Assembly (NCBI GenBank): GCA_028711795.1
Contig: JAQTRN010000025.1
Span: forward strand, 1 to 9,505
Direction: 5' to 3'
Length of the DNA: 9,505 nucleotides
Origin: Dehalococcoidales bacterium
Lineage (GTDB): Bacteria > Chloroflexota > Dehalococcoidia > Dehalococcoidales > JAQTRN01
Under the pieces are notes generated by a model. It searched no databases. It was not told the origin of the DNA and was given only the letters and a program-made list of their open reading frames with translations. How positions within the stretch are numbered: the first letter of the stretch is position 1; the number at the start of each line of letters is the position of its first letter. Below, piece after piece: positions 5,684-9,505 of this stretch. The translations under genes and the position numbers were made by a program.

Positions 5684-7450
5684 TTAATGTTGGGTAGGAT
5701 TCAAGGGTAGAGTGAAGTTAAAAGTGGAACCCTTCCCTTCCTCACTCTGGATCCATATCTGGCCGCCGTGCGCCAGAACAATATGCTTGGCAATAGCCAG
5801 GCCCAGACCGGTGCCGCCACCAGAACGAGCTTTGTCAACTGTGTAAAACCTTTCAAAGATATGGGGCAGGTCATCAGCCGGGATACCGATACCGGTATCA
5901 ATCACGGAGATCAGTATATTATTGTCCTGGAGCTTCGCCGAGATAGTAATCTGGCCGCCACCCGGGGTGAATTTAATGGCGTTGTGGACCAGATTGGTTA
6001 TCACCTGCCGGATGCGCTCCTTATCGGCCTGGAGTGATGGCAGGCCGGCTGGTATGGTCACGTTTATCGTTACTCCCTGCCTTGAGGCGTAAGCGCCTAA
6101 CTGGGACACAATAGTCTCAACTACTTGTTGAATATCCAGCGGCTGGAGGTCCAGGTGTGTCTTTCCCGTTTCAATGCGTGATAATTCGGTTAGCTCAACA
6201 ACCATCTGCGTCATCCGGTCGACTTCAGCATCGATCTTGGTCAAAAAATCGCCGGCCACCTCTTTGTCGGTAATAGCGCCATCGGTCAGGGTCTCGACTA
6301 TGGCCTTTATGGTGGTAAGTGGTGTTCTCAGTTCGTGGGAGACGTTACCGACGAATTCCTGTCTCATGGTCTGCAGATTACGCGCTTCCGTCAGGTCCTG
6401 CACTAGCATCAGAGTGCCTACCAGTTTGCCTTTCATGATTGGCACGGCGATGACACGCAAAAAACGCCGGGTGCGCCGGTATTCAACCTGTACGGTCTGC
6501 GGCTGCATTTCCCGGAGACAGGCTTTCAACACTTCTTCTAATTCATGATCGCGAATGGCTTCGATGAATGGTTTACCGGTGGCGTCCTTTTCCTGGAAGG
6601 AGAGCAGGTTCTCTGCCGCCCGGTTGACCAGTACCACATTGCCGTCGGTGTCCGTCATGATAACACCGTCGGCCATACTGGCCAGGACCGTAGCCAGGCG
6701 GCCTCGCTCCGCGGAGATCTCTTCAATCATCGTCTTGAGGTTCGAGGCCATATCATTGAAGGTATGCGCCAACTGGCCCAGTTCGTCGTTGGTGCGTACC
6801 GGGACTACCTGATCGAGTTCCCCCGCCGAAATCCTCCCCGCTGCCTTCGTCATTTCCTTCAGGGGTCTGGTGGTAGAGCGAGTGATGACGCCTGCGGTTA
6901 TGATGGTCAGCAAAGCGGCCATGACTGTAGCCAGGGTGACTATCGAGGTGACGCGACTTACTGAAGCCCCTACCGACGAAGTCGGTAGGGCTGTCCGGGC
7001 GACGCCGATAATTTCCTGGCCACTCATTATCGGCACAGCAACGTACATCATCTGCTGGCCGAGGGTGATGCTGTAGTGGGTGCTGATGCCGATGCCGCCG
7101 GATAGGGCAACTGCCACCTCTGGCCGGCGGGCGTGGTTCTCCATAACCCGCGGGTCTTCTTCAGAGTCGCCCAGTACCGTACCATCGCGGGCGATGATGG
7201 TGGTCCGGGTGCCAACTTGTCTTCCCGTAGAACCAGCCAGATCATCGAGAACGGCCTGCCTATCTGGACTACTAAACCCGGGAAGGCTGGCGACAGCGAC
7301 CAGCCTGGCTTCCTTCTCCAACTGGATGCGTAGATTGTCAGTCTGAACATTTCTGACAAAATAGACCAGATATGTCCCCAAGATACCCATGCTGGCCAGA
7401 ACAACCAGAACGAAGGGTATAGTAATGCGCCATTGGATCCGGCGAAACAT
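5684..7450 (-). CDS. phoR: PhoR, phosphate-sensing histidine kinase
   Basis: This is a 588-aa membrane sensor kinase of the PhoR type. Transmembrane helices lie at about 11-32 and 167-190, enclosing an extracytoplasmic sensor domain of about 135 residues. A HAMP linker follows (about 190-243, RPLKEMTKAAGRISAGELD), then a PAS domain (about 251-355, MADGVIMTDTDGNVVLVNRA). The HisKA dimerisation domain has phospho-acceptor His372 in SHELRTP. The ATPase domain has all four boxes: N box NLVHNAIKF (486-494), G1 DTGIGIP (518-524), F box ERFYTVDKA and G2 GGTGLGLAIAK (545-555). The large sensor domain resembles Gram-positive and Chloroflexota-style PhoR rather than the short E. coli form. It starts 1 nt after the phoB stop, so both are on one mRNA. 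Control by PhoU and the Pst transporter is expected from the family. Confidence 0.95.
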   Translation of the reverse strand: MFRRIQWRITIPFVLVVLASMGILGTYLVYFVRNVQTDNLRIQLEKEARLVAVASLPGFSSPDRQAVLDDLAGSTGRQVGTRTTIIARDGTVLGDSEEDPRVMENHARRPEVAVALSGGIGISTHYSITLGQQMMYVAVPIMSGQEIIGVARTALPTSSVGASVSRVTSIVTLATVMAALLTIITAGVITRSTTRPLKEMTKAAGRISAGELDQVVPVRTNDELGQLAHTFNDMASNLKTMIEEISAERGRLATVLASMADGVIMTDTDGNVVLVNRAAENLLSFQEKDATGKPFIEAIRDHELEEVLKACLREMQPQTVQVEYRRTRRFLRVIAVPIMKGKLVGTLMLVQDLTEARNLQTMRQEFVGNVSHELRTPLTTIKAIVETLTDGAITDKEVAGDFLTKIDAEVDRMTQMVVELTELSRIETGKTHLDLQPLDIQQVVETIVSQLGAYASRQGVTINVTIPAGLPSLQADKERIRQVITNLVHNAIKFTPGGGQITISAKLQDNNILISVIDTGIGIPADDLPHIFERFYTVDKARSGGGTGLGLAIAKHIVLAHGGQIWIQSEEGKGSTFNFTLPLNPTQH

Positions 7451-7451
7451 G

Positions 7452-8150
7452 CTAACCTTCCATCTTGTACCCGATACCCCGGACAGTGACGAGTCGCCGG
7501 GGCTCTTTCGGGTCTTTTTCTATCTTCTCTCTAAGCCAGCGGATGTGTACGTCAACCGTGCGAGTATCACCGGCATACCCGTAACCCCAGACCTTGTCCA
7601 AAAGCTGGTCTCGATTGAAGACAATTCTCTGGTGACTTGCCAGAAAAGCCAGCAAGTCAAACTCTTTCGGAGTCATCTCCAGTCTGGAACCAGCGAGGGT
7701 AATCTGGTGGCGGGCCAGATCAATCTCAAGGTCATCGAGCTTAATCGGGGTGTATTTATCTGGCGACTCCGGGGATGCTGTCTCAGCACGCCGTAGCAGA
7801 GCCCGCACACGGGCTATCAACTCCCGCATGCTGAAGGGTTTGGTCATATAGTCATCGGCACCGATCTCCAGTCCCACTATCTTATCAACTTCTTCATCCC
7901 TGGCGGTGAGCATGATGATGGGTATAGTTGTACTCTTGCGAAGAATTCGGCACACTTCAAAGCCACTGAGTTTGGGAAGCATAATATCAAGGATAACCAG
8001 GTCTGGCCGCTGGCTTTGGGCTATCTGCAGAGCTTCAACACCATCCTCGGCAGTGAGGACGTCATAACCCTCTCTGGTCAAGCTATATTTCAGGACACTG
8101 AGCAGAGTCTGGTCGTCCTCAACCAGGAGAATATTCTTCATGTCTGCCAT
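7452..8150 (-). CDS. phoB: PhoB/PhoP, phosphate response regulator
   Basis: This is a 232-aa OmpR-family response regulator. The receiver domain has the acidic pair Asp12-Asp13, phospho-acceptor Asp55 (VILDIMLPKLSGFEV), Thr82 and Lys104 (DDYMTKPF). The C-terminal winged-helix DNA-binding domain (about 133-231) includes MTPKEFDLLAFLASHQ and the recognition-helix region TRTVDVHIRWLREKI, ending VRGIGYKMEG. It is cotranscribed with phoR 1 nt downstream, and the likely target is the 11-bp repeat array upstream of pstB2. The ATG at 8150 has no Shine-Dalgarno and lies 8 nt after a perfect TATAAT, so the mRNA may be leaderless. A second in-frame ATG three codons later (MKNILLVEDD) is an alternative start. 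Confidence 0.95.
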   Translation of the reverse strand: MADMKNILLVEDDQTLLSVLKYSLTREGYDVLTAEDGVEALQIAQSQRPDLVILDIMLPKLSGFEVCRILRKSTTIPIIMLTARDEEVDKIVGLEIGADDYMTKPFSMRELIARVRALLRRAETASPESPDKYTPIKLDDLEIDLARHQITLAGSRLEMTPKEFDLLAFLASHQRIVFNRDQLLDKVWGYGYAGDTRTVDVHIRWLREKIEKDPKEPRRLVTVRGIGYKMEG

Positions 8151-8158
8151 GCAGGTCT

Positions 8159-8188
8159 ATTATAGATTAAGATTGTGTATACCAGCAA
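8159..8188 (-). promoter_or_regulatory. phoB promoter with near-leaderless spacing
   Basis: On the minus strand TATAAT (8159-8164) is preceded, after 18 bp, by TTGCTG (8183-8188), which matches half of the -35 consensus. Only 8 nt separate TATAAT from the phoB ATG at 8150, so transcription would start at or within a base or two of that ATG. No Pho-box-like repeat was found here. The same bases read on the plus strand give TATTAT (8158-8163), which might serve the divergent gene at 8231. Confidence 0.5.
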
Positions 8189-8230
8189 ACTCATGTACTG
8201 GCGATGGAGAAGATGCATGGGAGGGAAGCA

Positions 8231-8674
8231 ATGATGCCTGGTCAGGCGATCTCGGGTCGCATCTGGAAGGCGGAGGCGGTTATGTGGCCGGCTGGATATG
8301 GGAAGGTAACGGCAGCATTAGGGACAACAAAATCCCTTGAAGACTGTTCAGCATCACATCTATTGCTCGATCACATTAGAGAGCAAAATGGTGATTGGCA
8401 AAAATTACCTAATTTCGAAGCTGGGGACGAAGACAACCTGAAGGCGGTACGGGATTTCGTCGGCATGCTTAAAAAGCCTATCTACCCTGCGTGGAAAAGA
8501 CGGAGCTATGAAGCCTCAGTTTCTCAGGCTTTAACGCCAGCTCAGAATCCGCAATTGGTTTCACCACAATCGAATGTGAGTGCCACATCATCTGGCGAAA
8601 AGGCAGATACAGACGATTTGGGCAAGCGTGTCGCTATTCTGGAAAGTTATGCGGTACTCAAAGAAAGGGATTAA
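8231..8674 (+). CDS. Unrecognised protein whose C-terminus runs into a SHOCT-like motif
   Basis: I choose the start at 8231 because GGAGG at 8220-8224 sits 6 nt upstream; an ATG at 8204 in the same frame lacks such a site. The product is about 147 aa and cytoplasmic in character. I do not recognise the N-terminal two thirds (around DHIREQNGDWQKLPNFEAGD). A low-complexity Ser/Gln/Ala linker follows, then DLGKRVAILESYAVLKERD, which looks like the first half of a SHOCT domain (short C-terminal oligomerisation motif). The frame stops at TAA 8672-8674 where SHOCT domains normally continue, and the missing half is encoded directly afterwards in the same frame (see 8675-8725). It is divergent from phoB and followed by a membrane-protein ORF, probably in one transcript. 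Either the tail is lost by mutation or the base call is wrong. Confidence 0.6.
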   Translation: MMPGQAISGRIWKAEAVMWPAGYGKVTAALGTTKSLEDCSASHLLLDHIREQNGDWQKLPNFEAGDEDNLKAVRDFVGMLKKPIYPAWKRRSYEASVSQALTPAQNPQLVSPQSNVSATSSGEKADTDDLGKRVAILESYAVLKERD

Positions 8675-8725
8675 ATAACCGAAGAGGAATACAACCAGTA
8701 AAAGGAAAAGCTGCTCGGGTTATAG
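8675..8725 (+). pseudogene. Second half of the SHOCT motif, cut off by in-frame stops
   Basis: Reading straight through the TAA at 8672-8674 gives ITEEEYNQ, a second TAA at 8699-8701, then KEKLLGL and a final TAG at 8723-8725. ITEEEYxxxKxxLL is the hallmark second half of SHOCT domains. Restoring TAA to a sense codon such as TTA (Leu), and the second TAA to AAA (Lys), would give a normal domain. The match in one frame, directly continuous with the upstream gene, makes chance unlikely. This is a remnant or a stretch with two base errors. Confidence 0.6.
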
Positions 8726-8740
8726 AATAACCTGACAGGC

Positions 8741-8790
8741 GGAGGAAGCTTATGTCCCGGTCGAGTATGCCCGAGATTGCGGGCAATTAA
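8741..8790 (+). pseudogene. Strong ribosome site and ATG out of frame with the membrane ORF
   Basis: GGAGG at 8741-8745 is 6 nt from ATG 8752, the best-placed initiation site in this stretch. That frame reads MSRSSMPEIAGN and stops at TAA 8788-8790. The conserved-looking membrane protein is in the next frame from TTG 8777. A one-base insertion (or two-base deletion) between about 8772 and 8788 would have separated start from body. A genuine short leader peptide is the alternative. Confidence 0.45.
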
Positions 8791-9067
8791 TAATATTTTT
8801 GGAGCCATTATCATAGGACTGGCGGTATTCTTTGACATCGCCGCAGCTCGTATATGGGGAAATGACGAGACCTGGGTGCGCATGTTCATGACGTTTACGG
8901 TGATTTGTGCCATCTTCGGTATACCGGCATTGGTCGGCGGCATATGTGCATTGATAAAACAGAAGTGGATTCTGGCGCTGCTCGGTTCGATTTTTGCGAT
9001 TCCACTGCTCGGCGCAGGCATAATCAGCCTGGTTTTTGTGGCAATGTCAAAAAATGAATTCAAGTAA
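8777..9067 (+). CDS. Small membrane protein of unknown function
   Basis: The frame from TTG 8777 encodes up to 96 residues with three hydrophobic segments: IFGAIIIGLAVFFDIAAARI (about 7-27), TFTVICAIFGIPALVGGICA (about 38-60) and ILALLGSIFAIPLLGAGIIS (about 64-90). It ends with a charged KNEFK. Short loops with GND/ET and KQK separate the segments. I do not recognise a family with certainty; small Gly- and Ile-rich multi-span proteins of this type are often found beside SHOCT proteins. TTG has no good ribosome site, whereas a strong one serves an out-of-frame ATG at 8752, so the 5' end is probably damaged or misread. It follows the SHOCT-like gene and converges with the RRM gene across 80 bp. 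Confidence 0.6.
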   Translation: MRAINNIFGAIIIGLAVFFDIAAARIWGNDETWVRMFMTFTVICAIFGIPALVGGICALIKQKWILALLGSIFAIPLLGAGIISLVFVAMSKNEFK

Positions 9068-9070
9068 TAT

Positions 9071-9100
9071 AAACTATAGTTTAACTAAAGATCGACGATC
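9071..9100. other. Two short palindromes in the convergent intergenic gap
   Basis: AAACTATAGTTT (9071-9082) is a perfect 12-bp palindrome, and GATCGACGATC (9090-9100) is a perfect inverted repeat with a 1-nt centre. They lie between the 3' ends of the membrane-protein ORF and the RRM gene, where a two-way terminator would be expected. Neither has the loop or T-run of a standard terminator, so their role is unclear and chance is possible. Confidence 0.25.
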
Positions 9101-9147
9101 CGTAGCTGACTTGGAGGATATACATGTAGCCTCAGTGGCCGGCTTGC

Positions 9148-9501
9148 TCAATATCTTCTCTGCCGTCCTCCCCCGGACCTGCCACCTCTACCGCCACCGT
9201 AGTCACCCCCATAGCCGCCACCTCTTCTATCACCATAGGAACCACCGCCTCTGTTGTCGGAACGAGGCCGGGCTGCATTCACGCTAAGCGTCCGCTCCTT
9301 CAAAGTCTTCCCGTTAAGAGCTGTAATCGCCGCTTGTCCCTCGGATACCGAGGGCATCTCGACAAAGGCAAAGCCCCTGGGTCGCCCGCTGACTTTATCG
9401 GTTGGTATTGCTATGGATTCTACCTTCCCGAAAGAAGCGAATTCCGCTCGCAGTTCATCCTCCGTAACATCAAAGGGCAGATTGCCTACCTAGATTTTCA
9501 T
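9148..9501 (-). pseudogene. RRM-type glycine-rich RNA-binding protein with an amber codon at position 4
   Basis: The frame from ATG 9501 encodes a single RNA-recognition-motif protein of about 117 residues. It begins MKI, amber, VGNLPFDVTEDELRAEF (RNP2 region), continues to GRPRGFAFVEM (RNP1-type octamer), then ALNGKTL, and ends in a Gly/Arg/Tyr-rich tail (GGGYGGDYGGGRGGRSGG). Such proteins are common in cyanobacteria and Chloroflexota and act as cytoplasmic RNA chaperones, often cold-induced. Codon 4 is TAG (9490-9492) where the family has an aromatic residue (IYVGNL), which stacks on RNA; TAC or TAT to TAG is a single change. The next in-frame ATG (9357) would omit half of the domain. The lesion is 14 bases from the window end, so a base error is quite possible. 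Upstream signals lie outside the window. Confidence 0.75.
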
Positions 9502-9505
9502 AATT

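Noticed and set aside
8671..9063. Minus-strand open frame of 130 codons opposite the membrane protein
   Set aside because: The plus-strand frame has clean hydrophobic segments; the reverse frame has no ribosome site or recognisable motif.
8672..9492. Stop-codon recoding (TAA/TAG as sense) to explain in-frame stops
   Set aside because: Intact genes in the same window end normally at TAA (pstB1, pstC, pstB2, phoR) and TAG (pstA, phoU, arsC-like, phoB), and the disrupted sites would need different amino acids for the same codon.

Overview
This 9.5 kb window is a phosphate-acquisition and phosphate-signalling locus on the minus strand, followed on the right by about 1.3 kb of small genes that look damaged. 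Read in the direction of transcription (right to left) the order is phoB, phoR, an ArsC/low-molecular-weight phosphatase-like gene, a second pstB (here pstB2), phoU, pstS, pstC, pstA, pstB1, and the first 20 codons of a second phoU running off the left edge. Gene spacing is tight, with several overlaps, and most genes have clear Shine-Dalgarno sites. The organism is a free-living bacterium of moderate GC. PhoR/PhoB next to a short PstS, plus a small RRM protein with a glycine-rich tail, recalls Chloroflexota (Dehalococcoidia-like). That is an impression from gene content, not a proven assignment.

Left and centre (1-5127). The transporter is complete: PstS captures phosphate outside the membrane, PstC and PstA form the channel, and PstB supplies ATP hydrolysis. 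PhoU normally couples transporter state to PhoR. There are two pstB genes and two phoU genes but only one pstC and one pstA. PstB2 has every catalytic motif intact. PstB1 keeps its signature motif, D-loop and H-loop histidine but has lost the Walker A lysine (now Thr), the Q-loop glutamine (now Glu) and the catalytic Walker B glutamate (now Arg). The reading frame is nevertheless open and well conserved. The simplest functional idea is an asymmetric PstB1-PstB2 pair with one working ATP site, or a signalling-only PstB1. PstB2 carries an N-terminal lipoprotein-like signal that looks like the remnant of a deleted pstS. This suggests a tandem pst operon duplication in which the upstream copy lost pstS-pstC-pstA. 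A perfect direct repeat of at least 127 bp (1-127 and 4065-4191) covers both pstB 3' ends and both phoU 5' ends.

Regulation. Upstream of pstB2 there are three copies of a GTTTAAG-like heptamer at an exact 11-bp period, about 9 bp from a -10-like hexamer. This is the architecture of a PhoB-activated promoter. phoB and the arsC-like gene have TATAAT boxes only 8-9 nt from their start codons, which suggests leaderless or nearly leaderless mRNAs.

Right end (8231-9505). A plus-strand pair, a gene ending in a SHOCT-like motif and a small membrane protein, faces a minus-strand RRM RNA-binding protein gene. Each has a lesion: two in-frame stops inside the SHOCT motif, a strong ribosome site and ATG out of frame with the membrane protein, and an amber codon at position 4 of the RRM protein. 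These are either real gene decay or base errors near a contig end. No rRNA, tRNA, CRISPR array or insertion sequence was seen.
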